Source of the DNA: Strix aluco
Lineage: Eukaryota > Chordata > Aves > Strigiformes > Strigidae
Assembly: GCF_031877795.1 (NCBI RefSeq)
Contig: NC_133935.1
Span: forward strand, 86,620,748-86,684,747
Length of the DNA: 64,000 bases
Direction: 5' to 3'
Position numbers and translations under genes: made by a program. Positions 1 through 14,800 of the stretch are shown in pieces (within the stretch, counting starts at the first letter, position 1; each line of letters opens with the position of its first letter). The notes under the pieces are model-generated. The model was not told the origin of the DNA. It saw only the letters and a program-made list of their open reading frames with translations, and did no database searches.

Positions 1-1562
1 ATGTAATGCTGTCGACATCTGACATTTATGGAGCATGCTTAACCTCAAGTAATCCCTGAACATTTTGCAAATGAATGAGCCAGATGCTCAGCTGCTAAAA
101 GTTTTCATACCTTTACCGATATCACCAGAAACATCCTAATTTACATCAGCTGTCTGTATGTGGCAAAGCGAGGTAATATCCTTAATCAGAACAACTGATT
201 CTTCTGTAAGAAACAAATTCTTGGACACATAGCTGCTTCTTTAGGACTTTGTATGATCTCCAGGAGAGCTGGGGATCCCCAGACCTTGCCTGTTTCTTCC
301 TACTTTGTTAGTTTGCCTAATAAATTTAACACCATTCCCTCTCCCTTGACCTCTTTCATATCTTTAGACAGTCACAGCATCTCAACACAGCTAAGATGTA
401 TCTCTGAAGCTTCTGCCTGCAGAAGGTTTATGCCCCTAGGAATGGAAGCTGCTCTAGGATCAAGGTGTTTCTTCATGTTTGGTGACTGGTTCAAATAAAA
501 AAATAAATATTCTCAGACTCTGGGAATTGTTGGATATGAACCTGCAGTGCAGCTCGCTGTCCTGAGACCATGTAATTCATAAAACATCAGGATCCACTAT
601 CAGTGTGAAAACAATCCTAAGCTTATATAATAAAGTTTGGGAGAGGGCTTAAACAGTCAGATCATCTTCAGCTTTGGGAAGACCATTGACTGCTCTGGGG
701 TGGAGTCTGCAATTTTATTTGCTACCTCAGGGAAAGTAACACCAAAATCCATCACTGTCCAGCTCCTTCATGAATCCCGCCTGTGGAAGAGGTGCCACCT
801 TCCAGCTCCTGGCTCCCACTCTCCCTTTGCCTGCTAGAGAAAAGGTAAGCCACCTGTGAACTGTGATTGAGTCTTCTTCATCTTGTGACAATTTGGCCCG
901 CCTCACTTTCTGAAAGAAGCTATTGAATCTCATATGGTGGCTGTATATCCCAACACCCTCTGGCTCTCAGTCAAGACTTGTTCTTCTCTGCTGGGTTGGC
1001 AAACACAGCCCCAGTGCTGAGCTTTTGTCTGATGCCTTTCTTGGCCAGTGCTGGCTGTTTGGTCCAAATTCTCCCTGTGTTTTCTGCATCTACCCAAAGC
1101 AGCTCTGTTATTCTGATTTCACCCTTCGTGAACAACAGGTGAGCAAAGAAATAAAAATCAGTCATAGCAGAGGAGTTTCTTACTCAGACATACTTCAAAT
1201 GTATGAGGCTAGGAGCCAAGCAAGGGAATAATTTTGCTGTCACTACTTTCCAGACATACATTATCGCCAATACAGTAAAACACAGCACCTTGGAAATACG
1301 TTCAAGTTAGATACAGGCTTTGCAAATCAAGCACCAAAAGTGTGGCTTTTCAGAACTGCATTCGGGAGTATATGTTGGGCTCTCCATTGTAAATTCTTTT
1401 CTAAGCCATGGAGATATACTCCAAATTTTAAAGCATCAAGCTTCTAAAAGCATTTCAACCAAGTCAAAGTCAATATTCAAAATGGAATACAGAAATAGGA
1501 AGGATGTGGAGAGACCCTGCTGCCTTCCTGGACCCATCTCTTGAAGGCAAAATATAACGCAA
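1..1562. other. Intergenic DNA, no feature seen
   Basis: Unique-looking sequence of mixed composition. Open frames up to about 100 codons overlap each other on both strands and resemble nothing I know. Confidence 0.6.
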
Positions 1563-1629
1563 CATTATGGTTGGACTCGATGATCCCAAGGGTCTTTTCC
1601 AACCTGAATGATTCTCTGATTCTGTGATT
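1563..1629 (+). mobile_element. CR1 LINE 3'-end fragment
   Basis: Contains GGTTGGACTCGATGATCCCA, then AGGGTCTTTTCCAACCTGAA and the terminal ATTCTCTGATTCTGTGATT octamer tail typical of CR1. Only the last 65 bp or so are present (5' truncated). The wording of this tail is the same as in the copy ending at 46959, so both belong to one subfamily. Confidence 0.85.
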
Positions 1630-1959
1630 TACAAAGCTAACAGAGGGTTCATGCAAGGACACAGTTTGCAGACATGAATTACAGTACGCTTCTCAAATGT
1701 CTCACTGTAAGACAGATTTTTTGCATTGTTCTTGCTCTTTTCTTTACCCTTATCATCTTGTAACACGCTTTGCAAAGTGCAGATGTCAGAACCTGGTGCG
1801 GGTATTCAGTAATGGTCTTGCAAATGCCCTATGCAGAGGAAACATTGCCTTTCTTCCATCCCTGCTCCCTGCTTAAGTACTCAGAGATCCCATCCCATCC
1901 CATCCTCTCTCCAAGATATAGCATCCCACTGTGAGCTCACCTTCAGGGGAGTCTCTATT

Positions 1960-2720
1960 CACAGAATCACAGAATCATCTCGGTTGGAAAAGACCTTGAA
2001 GATCCTCCAGTCCAACCATTAACCTCACACTGACCGTTCCCAACTCCACCAGATCCCTCAGCGCTGGGTCAGCCTGACTCTTCAACCCCTCCAGGGATGG
2101 GGACCCCCCCCCCTGCCCTGGGCAGCCCATTCCAACGCCCAACAACCCCTTCTGCAAAGAAATCCTTCCTAAGAGCCAGTCTGACCCTGCCCTGGCGCAG
2201 CTTGAGGCCATTCCCTCTTGGCCTGCCGCTGGTTCCTTGGCTCAAGAGACTCATCCCCCCTCTCTGCACCCTCCTTTCAGGGAGTTGGAGAGGGCCATGA
2301 GGTCTCCCCTCAGCCTCCTCTTCTCCACACTAAACGCCCCCAGTTCCCTCAGCCGCTCCCCATCACACCTGTGCTCCAGACCCTGCACCAGCTCCGCTGC
2401 CCTTCTCTGGACACGCTTGAGTCATTCAATGTCCTTTTTGGAGTGAGGGGCCCAAAACTGAACCCACTCATCGAGGGGCGGCCTCACCAGTGCTGAGTAC
2501 AGGGGTGAGATCCCTTCCCTGTCCCTGCTGACCATGCTATTGCTGATACAAGCCAGGACACCATTGGCCTTCTTGGCCACCTGGGCACACTGCTGGCTCC
2601 TGTTCAGCTGGCTATCAGTCACCCCCCCCCAGGTCCCTCTCTGACTGGAAGCTCTCCAGCCACTCCTCCCCAAGCCTGTAGCACTGCTGGGGGTTGTTGT
2701 GGCTGAAGTGCAGAATTATT
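1960..2720 (-). mobile_element. CR1 LINE copy, 5'-truncated, minus strand (copy A)
   Basis: Begins on the + strand with the inverted tail CACAGAATCACAGAATCATC and extends about 760 bp into the C-terminal part of ORF2. The minus-strand translation shows the CR1 signature [10 protein letters not shown] followed by LERVQRRA and, in another frame, [17 protein letters not shown] sequence. ORF2 is interrupted by TGA at 2422-2424 and by a missing base near 2251-2260. It carries the [12 protein letters not shown] variant. The upstream end falls near 2720, where similarity to other copies stops. Confidence 0.93.
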
Positions 2721-5700
2721 GTTGCCCCAGGCTGGCTGATTAAGTCTCCTGTCTCATCAGTGAGACCTACAGTCTTCAGAGCTGGATGTACAACCTTGTG
2801 GTGACTCCATTTGCAAGCAGACCCAAGTCAGCCCATCTCAGCAGCTTGGTCATTATCAGCTTCTCCAATTTCAGAGTGCAAATGTGACCAGGAGTTATTT
2901 TGCTTTTTCTACCAGATTCCTGATAAAGAGACTGAACAGTGACAGCACCATTCATCCCCATTGCCTTCATCAGCTCTGCTCTGGGGCAGTAACCTTTGCA
3001 AAGAGGAGGGGAACAGGCATCTGAGAGAAGCCAGGTCCTAACTTGTCACAGCAAGGTTATCTAGCACCTGTCTCTCAGTTGCAGTAAGTTACTCCAACAC
3101 AGTCATCTTTTATGACCAAACTTGTAGACCAGTAAAAAAATTAAGTTTGTTTGATGAGAGCTATTTTCCACACAGGCCCATCGATTGCCATAATTATCCT
3201 ACCTCCCTAAAAGCCTGTGCTGATTGCAGTCCGCATCAGCCTTTCTATAATTTTATCCCCAGCTGAAGTCAGACTGAGCCGTCGAGGCCTCCCCATTTAT
3301 CCCGTAGTGTATTGATACATCATGAACTCTTACCTGTCCTCTAGGACCTCCCCAATACTACAAGATTTATGAAAAATAAGCATTTAATGGTTTAGAGAGC
3401 TTTTCAGCCAGTTTTTTAATACTCTTAGGAGCTAGTTATATGGCCTGTCAATGCGAGTATGTTTAACTTTAATAGCTGTTGTTTAATATTCTTCCTAGTT
3501 ACTCTTAAAATTGAAAGTATTTCCATATAACCTTAAGATATGAATACAAAATATGTCTTCCATCTATTAAAAAAGGATATTTATGAAACTTTTTCTTTTT
3601 TTTTTTTTTTTCTGAACTACAATTACCAATTTCATTTTACTGGTATCATGCATATCCTGAAGGTTTCATTTATTTCTGATATTTTACGTTAGCCTTGTTA
3701 TTAAGACATCTTACTGTCCTTAGTTCCCTCAGCCACAGGAGGATATCTTTACCTCCTCTTACCGAATGCCATTATTACCTAGCTGTTAGTATGTACTATT
3801 GGCCATTAAGCTAACCTCTTTGATGATGCTATTGCCCCATACCCCAAAATAAAAAAGGCCCTACTACCACCTAGCATGCAGGATCTTGTGTAGCTCCTAG
3901 TTCTTGCTTTGCTTGGCTTTTCAACTTGCTCAGATATCCCCAATGTGCCATGAATACTGTGTACAGCACTGGATTCCTGGTCTTGGAAATGACAAATCTG
4001 AGCTAAAAAGCTTAAGGGAAGGGTGACAAGCAATGGGATGGCTTCCACTGCAGGAATGATCATATGGGCTACACGGTCTCTGTGTATGGGGAAATGGGGA
4101 GAAAATAAGGGGAGGGGGAGAAATAAAATAGAGATCTGTTAAAAGATGAAGGTCACAGAGAAAGTGAGTAGGAAACAGTTGTTCTCTGACTCTTTTAAGC
4201 CAAGAATTAGGGGACATCAATGAAATGAGGAGGTGGCTACTTTAGAGCACAGAAGGAAATGATTCACACAGGGCACAGTTAAACTGCAGGGCTCATTGCT
4301 GCAAGAGGTGGGTGCTGAAATTTTCCAGGAGCTCAGAAAAGCATGAGTGGATAAAACCCACGAAAGGTTATTAAACACTAAAATATGAGTTAAGACTCAC
4401 AGAATTCATCATCTGCAAATTTCTAGAGGCTGGGAGAAGATAGCAAGGAATTCTGTTCAGGTGCTTACTCTCAGAAGCAGGATACTGAACAAGATACACC
4501 TTTAGTTTGAGTTGGGATATTTGTTCTTATGTTGCTGTCTATACACATGCAAAATTCAGGTCCTTAAATGAGTAGAAAGAGGTCAAGCCCAATCATTTTT
4601 CTGCAGTGAAACAATCCAATTTTCTCCATTTTTCTGTGGCTGCTTTAAAACGGAGACCTGGCAACTGAGATACATTTCATATCGAAGCAAAAGTCACAAT
4701 TCACAGCATAAATTGGAGTAACAAGACCGCTGGGATGTCTTCCGAATGGGGATTGTTGTAGCGTATTTGATGCAGACCTCAGGTTCTTGATGTAATGTGT
4801 TGCTCCATCTAGGAAATGCTCCATTTGTCTTTTCCTCCCAAAGGTGATTTTACTTTGTGTTTTCATTTTGGGTTTTGAAAGCAAGTGGTGGTAGCATGAA
4901 ATTTAGCAGCTGTGCATTCATCCCGGGGATGTCCACTTTGTTCTGACTAAATGAATTACTTCTCAATGGCAACAGCAAATAGAAGAAAGAAATAGCTGCT
5001 AAGAGAAGAGCTCCACTTTATTTTATTTATTTTACCACCTTGCCTGACTAAGTGCACTGACATATTGCTGTGTGTTCCCACCATGTAACATTAGGGTAAC
5101 ACAGTCTGTTAAGTTGGATCACATCAGCCTAGGTCATAATGGTATCTAACGTGACATGTTATGACACAGAGCACTTCATTACACACTGGAGTCCATAACT
5201 GTGCACACAGACACATCTCCATTTAGACCAGCCCACGCTTACAGTGGTTGTGCTATCAACAAGTATTCCTTGTGAGGTAGCTGCATCCCCACATTAAACC
5301 AGACAAGCTGAGAAGCTAATCTCTGATTTCTGCTGTGAAGGAGAAGTTCTCTAGTTTCACCTAACTTAAGCTTCTACTCAGCAAGTCCACTGCCCGTAGA
5401 GACAAGTCAGCCAATGTAAAAACTCACATCAGTGGGCTTTTAGCATTTGGATATACATTGCAGAATAGTATTCTCAAATATGATATCTAAACCAGTATTA
5501 CCCTGGCTCAGTATCAATGCAACAAACAGGAATGTTGTTGGTCTTCCTCCTCCCACTCCTCATTTCATCTAATTTGTGTACAACACTGTTATTCTGGGTA
5601 TCTATCTTAACTGCTTGGTTGCTACTGAGTTAAAGCTATGTTCATGTACGGTGCACGTGCTGTTTTGCTGAATATGTCAAGCATGTCCATGTAGAGTACA

Positions 5701-8700
5701 CCTGCTGTGCTGGCCTAATGGCAACAGGATACCACTGACACTTCTGATCCACTCCAGCTGTTCTTGGCGTGCCTCCGAGAAAGACGTCTTTGATGGGTAG
5801 ACGTGTTAGAAAAGTTGGACAATAAAACCACAGAAATACATACTAAAATGGTCGCAAGGCAGATTGTCTAGGTTACATCATTATTACTTAAATTACCCAC
5901 TTGTGGAAGCAGCAAATACAGTTCTGGGAAAAACGTGGTCCAGGTGGAATTAAGTATGAAACACCTCCTACACTCAGAGATAACTGACTGTATGTGGATT
6001 GAGTGCGTGTAGGAGCTACTGCTTTCTGCCAGTTGACATTTGAAATTATTACTACTATTTGCCACTCTCCTAGTCATAAAACAAGTTACCGAGCATTGTG
6101 CAGAAAAGAGATGTACCTTGCTCAAAATAGATGCACTTGGGACACTTACAATGAAATCAGTAATCCATTAGAGGATTGCTTTTCCCTGGCTGAGAATACC
6201 AAGCAGAACCAGAAAATGAAGCACGTTGTAACCTGCTCTATAGCCTTTGACCTCCTTGTGAAAAGCAAAGGAAGCATCTCAGCATGTCTCGAGGGTCTGG
6301 GTGATACGGGACACAGATCAGGATGCTTATGACTGATTCGTCGCTCAGCGTCGGTTGCGTATCTCAACGTACTTTGTTCCAGGAACAACATGTACCTTGT
6401 CATCAGTGCTGTGATAGCAAAATTTTAGGGACTGATGAAGGAAAGATAGATGGTGGCATATTGATTTAGGAAAGGTGGGAAGGTAATTTAGATGTCAGGA
6501 CAAATAAGGGAGGGGTGGATTTTTGTAGCGTTTGGTAGAATAGGGGAGAAAATGGAAGTCAAACATGATCTTCAGTTTAATCAGCCAGAATGCGAGAAAA
6601 AGAATGGTGTTTTTAAGTGTATTAGTTAACAGAGGTAATAGAAAGAGTTTAGAGGAATGTGGGTCCTTTGGGAAGCTCGATCTGAATTCTGCAGTTTCTG
6701 AAGTGCCCCAGAGGAAATTCAAATAAAGTTGTAAACAACTGCAGATGAGTGAAAGGTGAAAATGAATTATGGAATAAACATGGCCCTGACTATGAAATGA
6801 GGTCTGCCAAAGCACATAAATAAGTCACCTGATTTGTGCTCCTCAGATGAAATAATATGCAAATTGACACCTCAGAAAGATGGTGGAAAATGCAAGTCAG
6901 AAGATGTGGGCTGGAGAACAGAAGACAGATCCCTGAAAGCCATTGGTGTACAGGACAGTTTCAAACCTGCCTTAGACCAAAACCACCAGTTGATGGGTTA
7001 AAAAAAAAAAAACAAAAACAAAACCAAACAAAAACAGAGAAGGATTCCAAAATATAGGAAAAAGTGGGAGGAAGAAGGGGATAGCTGTGGAGAGAGAAAT
7101 ACTCAGAGAGCACCTAGGGAGGTCACAGAAGCCAAGAGAAAACAAGAACTCAAAGGGAAAGATCATGATGGGGTATGAAAATGAAGCAAATTTTTGGTCA
7201 CTCACTCAGGTAGGAATCATTCCAAAGTGGTTTCCATGGAGACAGAGGATACTGGATGGAAGTGGGTAAATGGGGAGGGAAAAAATGAATGCAGGAGAGG
7301 TACATAGATAAAAGGAAGTGAAGAAAGATGGGACAATATCTGGAAACACAGATGAATCTTGGAGACTGTTTTTCGTGGAAGCAAGAGTGTTTCTGAAAGT
7401 GGAATTGAAGTAGGAAAGGGAGAAGAGAATGTCTGTAGAACAGACTAGAGCAGGCCAAAAAAGTTGGAGCTCATTTTAAGATTTGAAAGTGAGGTCCATG
7501 CAAAGTTAATTTAAACAAACACAAGAGTTGCACAGCTTCAGAAAGAGCAGGTCCCATTTGTGAACGTCCTATTTGAAAAATTCAGGAAAAGCCACATTTG
7601 CACACAGGTGAGGTTTTAGACCGAACTGTTTTCAGCTTTTTTCCCATCTGATGTCCATTCTGCAGTAAGCTGATCCTGGCAACATCTGCTTGCTGGCACC
7701 TATAGGTCTTTCAGGGTCCCTCTATACTTAAACCAGAATCCAAATTTCATTTAGAGAGTCTAGATTATCATACATTGTGCCCAGACAGAAAAAATCAGCT
7801 CTCCTCTTCTGCGTGCATCAAAAAGCAGCAGTGGTTCAACAGCCAGGGAGAAGCAATATCACCAGGCCTTGAGAAGCGAGGTATGGATTTAATGCGTGAT
7901 GGAAAGCAGAGATTAATGAGGTCTTCTTGGACAGCAATGGTCAAGGTGCTTTCCAGGCACTGGGAAAACCCAGCTGAGTGGCCACTAGCTCTTTTCCCCT
8001 GCAACTCACAGCCTGAGATGTGAAACCTGAGCCTGCAAATGCTCCATGTGGATGACAAGGTCTCCACCCTTCCCAGCCAGGATTTTCCTTCTTTGTTTCA
8101 GTAAGGACTCAATAGAGCAACCATCATGGATAATATTAATTTCACCCTGTCCCTTCCAAAAACTAACATACTGGTACCAACTTGTTGGCAGAGACGTGCC
8201 ACTTGGTGGCTTCCAGCTGGAGTAGTCGGGGCTGGGGCATGGCCAGGATGAAGATGCAAAAGGAAGAGCGTGCCACCCATAAATCCCATTATACCTTCTC
8301 TAACGAAGCCCAAGTGCCAGCAGTCAGCAGCGTGAACATGCCACGTAGGTAGCGCTGCCGTGGCCAAAGCAAGGTGCTAACTTGCTCTGATTTAGCTGAA
8401 ATCACTAGTATATCTGACTAAAAAATACATGATTATAACTGCTCCTCTGTGTGTCTTTCCATGTTCATTTGAAAGAAGTATGACAGATCATAAAACACGG
8501 CAACATCCCCCAAGCCCAGAGGGTTTAATGAAGAATTAAGGAGATTGTAACTGCATAGCTGAAATAATAGGGAGGAAATTGAATTATTCCACCCATATTA
8601 AATGCATATATTCTTGAGCATTTCTGCCAAAATTACTTTGCTAACCCGTGGTGTGAAATACAGTCTGTTTTCACATGGGTGCATTAAACAAAGATGCCTG

Positions 8701-11509
8701 CTACAGTACAACAGCTTTGAAGAGAATGGAAAGGCATCAGGATGAAAAAGCGCTCCCGACGTATGGTTATATCAGCTCTAAATTGTCTCACAGCTGTTTC
8801 TAGCTCCATTAGATGGAAGACTGGGTAATTTATAGAAGTCATTTTTAACAATTTGATTGTTGGTATATATCTGCTGAATTGATTGGCTGGGGAGACAGAT
8901 CTTTATTTTTATAATAGCAATAACATCCTTTGCAGATTACTGCTCAATTTATCCCTGATGTTAACGGTGCTAGCCAGCAACTATCCATTTATATTATGCT
9001 GTTATTTCTTAATTATCAGTCTAATTGTAGAGAAGAGCAGAGCTCAGGATGCATGAGATTGGCTGGGCTGGACAAGAAACCACAAGAAACCACAGAAGCT
9101 AGGGGTCTGGCTCTTTGTCTTCTGATATGCTCACAGCTCTGGCTGAGATCAGTGGGATTTAACCACTCAATCTTGTGCTTTTTTCCTTCTGTTTTTGAAG
9201 TTTGCTAATCCTATGTGGGCTTCAGTGATATTTCCCACTGAAGTCAATGGATACAGATGAGACCGTCTTAGATAATGTACCCGCTTTTGCATCTAATGAA
9301 GCTGGAGGCATCATTTCCATCCTGAAAAAGAATGAGCTTCCCATTCAAATCAGAAGTCTTTGATAGGCACATGGGGTTGTTCATAGATGACCGGACCAGT
9401 GGGCTGTGTAATTCCTGATGCTGTCTTTGAGGGCAGCCAGTGCCACTTAACTCCCAGGTGGCTCAGCTGTGCCCTGTTCTATGTCTTGGGAGGAGAATGT
9501 TCCCGGCCTCTGAGAGTCACGATGTGGTTTATACCTTGAGACGTGAAGATATATTGTTTTCTCTGAGCTCTTTTAGTAATGTGCATTTATTGCAACTGCC
9601 TATTTTAATTTGACAAAATAGCATCCACACCTTTGGTTTGAGTCCTTCAAATCCCCAAGCCTCAGCACTGTCTTGTGGCAGTGGGATTTGCAGACTAAGA
9701 AATCTTTGATAAAATACCTGTTTACCTCAACTTTGAATTTGTTGCCTTTCAGTTTTGTCCCCCTGCTCTCATGGGATGGAAAACAACTGGAAGTCTCACT
9801 CTGCTCTCCACAGGCTTTTTGGGTTTCTGCATATTTCTATCATCATTAGATTGCAATTCTGAGGTACAGTCTTCTTCTGCATTTTCAGTCATTTAAGAGA
9901 CGACACTCAGTGGAATAGATAAAAAGCTCAAGACTTCCCCAAATACCAGGCTAAGTTCCTACATTTTGTGCTGTTCAAACTCTAGTCCTTAGTAGCTGAA
10001 ATTCTTCTCACAGGTGCTAGTTTCAAAAGTCAAATCCTAGAAATGATATTCAGTATTTTTCTGACCTCAGTGAGTGTTTTGTTTAAGCAAGAATATGGTG
10101 AGAGAGGGTTCAGTCCTTAGTCTGGTAACCAGGGGACCCTCTGAAATACTCTGGTTTTATTTTGAATGAAAGGATGGAGGAAAGGGGTGAGAGGGTCTGC
10201 TGCAGGTAGACAGCGAACTTGCTGAAAAATAATGGAATGAACTTTTTTTTTTCTCATATTGGGCTTTGGAAATTTTGAAGCAAGAAGGAAAAGCTATGAA
10301 AACAGAGGTTACTCATTCTCCACTTGCTCAAAGGAGTGAGTTAATAGTAGCTATATAGTGAGCACTTAAACATACTGGAGTCATTTACCTTTGGTGCTAT
10401 TTCTGGAGAGGTCTTATCCCTCCTTTTTCATGTCACACCCAAGTTTCTTCCACTCTGACAGCTGGTGACACCGCTAATTTATGTCATACGCTTTTCATTC
10501 TCTTTTATCTTTTCCTCAAGGGGTGAAGTCTTACATGTTGGGAATTATTTTCTTTTCAGAGATTATTATTAACCCTTAGATCGTTTGGGGATAGTTGGGA
10601 GCAGGATCAGAGACTTGTTTGGGGGGGTTTTATAAGCATGTATTCTGTATGTATTAAAAAGAATAGTGTCCACATCGTTTAAATGTCACCAAGCCCAGCA
10701 GGTTTACGGTGACATCAACGGCTTGAATACAGACATGGGCAAGCTCCCCCAGAGTTTATCAGTGCAAATCAAAACAGTCTCCATTCAGCTGGTAATCCAT
10801 GGCTTGTAAGTGATACTCAAATCCAATTTATTAAAAACACATTTGTTTTTTCAAGCACACCAGATTCCTGATTAATTTCCAGCACCATGGGTTATTTAAT
10901 GCTGTAGGTTTCATTGTCATTTTTGATTTTCCACAGAGTGCTTGATTGATAGAAGCTATTGTGAGCCTGTTCTTTGAGCACATTGTTCTTGTCAAATAAC
11001 AATGCGCATCTTATTGATGAAAAGTCAGTGTGCCTTTTATATATGGCAAAATCATCATGCAAGCTTTGGGACCATGTGCCGAGCATATGCACAAATGAAT
11101 GGAGTGGTAAATTACGCCAGGAAAGTTTAATATTGTAGAGGAGTTACCGTGCCAGTTGAATAGCTAAATTCAGCTGGTGTAACATACCCCAGCAATCCAT
11201 GACTCAGATGTTAATCAGTGCTAGATGCTCTTTTTATTTTTATGCTACTGCTGAATGTTACAAAATCAAGTGTCTTGTACCAAGAGTGCAAATCAGTTTT
11301 AAATTAAATTAGCCTTTTGTTTGGAGGGCACTTGGGATTTGTTTGGGTTTCGATAGCTGCCCCCAGCAATGGCTTTGTAAATCCCAAGTGGTAGAGGGGA
11401 AAAGAAGACTCTGCCTGGTCTTTTGGTTCATCCTTTTGCCACGCGTAGGATTGCACCCCGTACAAAACCTTCTCTTGTGCCCCTGGGAGAGCCAAATCCC
11501 CCCGTGTAT
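2721..11509. other. Intergenic DNA, mostly featureless
   Basis: About 8.8 kb of unique-looking, AT-leaning DNA. It holds one A-rich run (7000) and a T-run near 3592-3612. Stretches around 8560-8700 and 10840-11100 are AT-rich with homeodomain-like motifs and might be conserved non-coding elements. Around 9225-9250, CCCACTGAAGTCAATGG resembles wording common in old amniote repeats. No gene is supported. Confidence 0.55.
7000..7036. repeat. A-rich simple repeat
   Basis: Run of A followed by AAAAC/AAACC-type units. It could be the tail of an unrecognised retrocopy, but no body is recognisable upstream. Confidence 0.75.
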
Positions 11510-11832
11510 CACAGAATCACAGAATCGTCTAGGTTGGAAAAGACCTTGGAGATCCTCCAGTCCAACCATTAACCTAACATTAACAGTTCCCAACTACACC
11601 GTATCCCTAAGCGCTATGTCGACCCGACTCTTCAACCCCTCCAGGGATGGGGACTCCACCACCTCCCTGGGCAGCCCATTCCAATGCCCAACAACCTGTT
11701 CTGGAAAGAAATGCTTCCTAATATTTAGTCTAAACATTCCCTGGTGCAATTTGAGGCCATTCCCTCTTGTCCTATCATTTATTACTTAGTTAAAGAGACT
11801 CGTCCCCAGTTCTCTGCAACCTCCTTTCAGGT
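11510..11832 (-). mobile_element. CR1 LINE copy, 5'-truncated, minus strand
   Basis: Inverted tail CACAGAATCACAGAATCGTC followed by about 320 bp of CR1 3' sequence, ending after TGCAACCTCCTTTCAG. It differs at many positions from the copies at 1960, 21386, 27041 and 38481, so it is an older or different subfamily. Coding capacity is broken. Confidence 0.9.
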
Positions 11833-14800
11833 ACTCTCTCCGCTGCTCTGAGGTGTTGCAAGCAAAGGGAGTGCAAATTACATCTTATGGGAGCGGTGAG
11901 ATCCTCAAGCATGAAAACCAGAACTGACAGTGTCTCTGTGCTTCTGTCAAAGTAACCTTGCAACTCCATGGGCTGTGACACTGATTTAACTCATCAAGCT
12001 GCAGATATAAAGGTCAGACAAGTTGGAAGTGGAGCTATAGTCCAGAGGAATAGGTTTCACACATACAGATTAGTGATGCTTTTAATAGTAGAGGAAGTAA
12101 CCTATGAATATCAATAGGCACCTTCACAGGTCTTCCAGATAATGGTATCGTATGAGCTACAAAAGTAAATATTTTCCTTTTCTCTTCTGTTAAGGATAAA
12201 TGCAGATATATTTTTGAAAAGTTGGCTGTGAACTTTACGTCTGTAGAAATGGAAGGCATGTCAGTCATAACCAATGACACTGTCAGGTTAGTCCTAGAAC
12301 AGGTACAGGCTTCATTTACCTCTTCCTCAGCCAGCTGTCTTGCCCCAGTATACAAATCCATAAAAGCATTATTTATATTTTCAGATCAAACTCTGGAGAC
12401 ACTCATCTAACACTCAGTATTCTTGTCAAGAACAGTGGATTCATACAAATACATGAGAAGAGTTTTCCATCTCCACTCATGTGGGCTCACCTTTACCTCC
12501 TGCCTTTGCTCATGCACCTTTTGAGGAGGCTCTGCAAAGCAAAAATTGAGAGTCCTAAAACCAAATCCTATCCTCACCATTTTGTACCAGCCTCGTCTCC
12601 ATCAATCTTACCCTTTTACCATCCTGTATCTCTGGCAAGAAAACTGTCCTCTCTTGAGGCAATGCCAGAGAGACTGCCCTGTGCAGAACAAGTTTCTGGG
12701 AGCACTTAGGACCTAGAAAACCTCTTCAGTACTGAGCAGCGTCAGCTTAGTGCACAGTGAAGTGCAGTCAGTCATGAGCCCCAAGACCATTTCCTGAAGC
12801 AACTGTCACCAGAGGCAATGTGATTTCATTGAGGACAAGGAAGCTGAGAGATCTACTAACACTGATTTAACAAAAAACTAGGAGCAGAAAGAGAGGGATA
12901 AGAGGGAATCTTTCCTTAAATGTGGTACATTTTAGCCCTAAGCATTTTATTAGTGGGTTTTACTATATGCCATGTCTTCTCTCTTTTTATCTGTCTCAGG
13001 TTGGAGGCTTTTCATGGCAGAGACAACAATGTTTGTTGAGTTTGGAAAGGATACCCAGAACCAGTTATAGGCAAATAGATAGTAATGGTCTCATGGGATG
13101 CTGCTGCCAAAGTCTCCTTAGTTATTTCATCAGGTAACAACAGAGATGAACAATTTGTAGACAGATGCTAATAAATGTACCCAAGACATCTATGCACTTT
13201 TCATCTTCCAAGGGCATAAAAGTTCTTCTCACTCTAATCCCATGTGATCAAATGTAGGACGGACAACACATGAGAAAGTGGAAGAGAGGAGTTAAATTCT
13301 TTATATTAGAATCTGAGAACCTGTAGAAACCACAATGTTAACTTTTTCTGCCTTTTCCTGCACTTCTCGCAGGAGACCTCTGGAGCATCCTTTGGAGGAC
13401 CAAGGACTTTGCACGACCAAAAACTTTGCATGGAGAGACAGCACAAAGGACAAGAGCAAAGGTGCAAGGACCAGTCTACCATGTACTTGAACAGGACCAG
13501 ATCATCACAGTGGATTGGCAGTTGTGTACCTGGGAGACGGCTGGGTAGGCTGTTCTGAAATGAAAGCAGGGGAAAACACCCACAGTTGTGGTGGCAAGTG
13601 AGATGGAGAAAGTACCGTATCCCTGGGACAGGCTGGCTGAAAGAGGATTTGTGATCAAAATTGTTTTTCTTAGACAAATTGTTCTACTTAAACAATTTCC
13701 TTAGTCTGTGTTTGGAGCACGTGGGGAAATCTTGTTGATCTTCAATCTAAAACCGCATTCTTATGCCACAAGTCCACTTCATAGGGAGTTTTTAATATTT
13801 GGTTTCATTTCCAAGAGTGGATCTTTCTCAGCTCGACTTTTGGCAGTTCTCACTTTCTGACCTCCACAATGAAACTTTCTTGGCTGATCAAGCTGTCCGT
13901 AGAGATGACAAAAAATCTATTACTTCCACTGCTGTCAGCGAGGGGAGGAAGTGTTTTTGGAGCTGAAAAGCAGGGTTTGCTTCCCTACTATTTGGGTATG
14001 TGAGGGATTTACTGCATCTATTTGCCAAACATGGGTTTGTTAGGAGGATGTCTGAGTCAGGATAAGAAAAATGGCTGGAACAGCTCACTACCTATGGAAG
14101 AAAATGGCTTAAACCTCATCAGCTACAACTCAGCATCCTTGACTCAGGGCTTAGCTCCTGTGTGCAGATTCTGAACTTTCCCTTATGAATCACTCCCTTT
14201 CCACAGCTGCTTTAAGCTTTGACATAAAGTTGTATAAATCTCCTGCTAAAGTCCGTGATTTTCCCAGTGCTGGTAAAGGAAGAACATTAATTACCTGAAA
14301 TTGTCTCTGCTCCACTGAGGCACAGCATTTGCCTAGAGCATAGCTGAATTACCAGTATGAAAGCGATTCCAGCAGATGCCTTCCTTTCCTCTTTACTGTT
14401 ACCCATGCTTCTCAAAAAATCCCCCTGCACCCCTCAGCACAAAACCCCCAAACTTTTAGATTAATCAAGATATAAATTGCACTCCTGGGAGAGAAAAATT
14501 TCTCCATGTCTTGAAAAAAATCCACCCTTGCTACTGTGCTGCAGTCCAGTGCCTGGGCTTCAACAGGCATGCAATGAACTAAGACCCAACAGATTGCCTC
14601 CTTTTAAACCGAGACACAGCAATGCATCAAACATGCAAATCTGGTCTGATGCTGCAGCTCCTTTCTAGAATATTTGCCCAAGGGACACGAGCAGCTGCCT
14701 GCTAGAGCCTTTGATAGTTTTAGCACAGAAAATCTATTATTCATACACACACACACACTGAACCAAAGATTAATTTAGCTTCAAAGTTGTGCAAGGATAT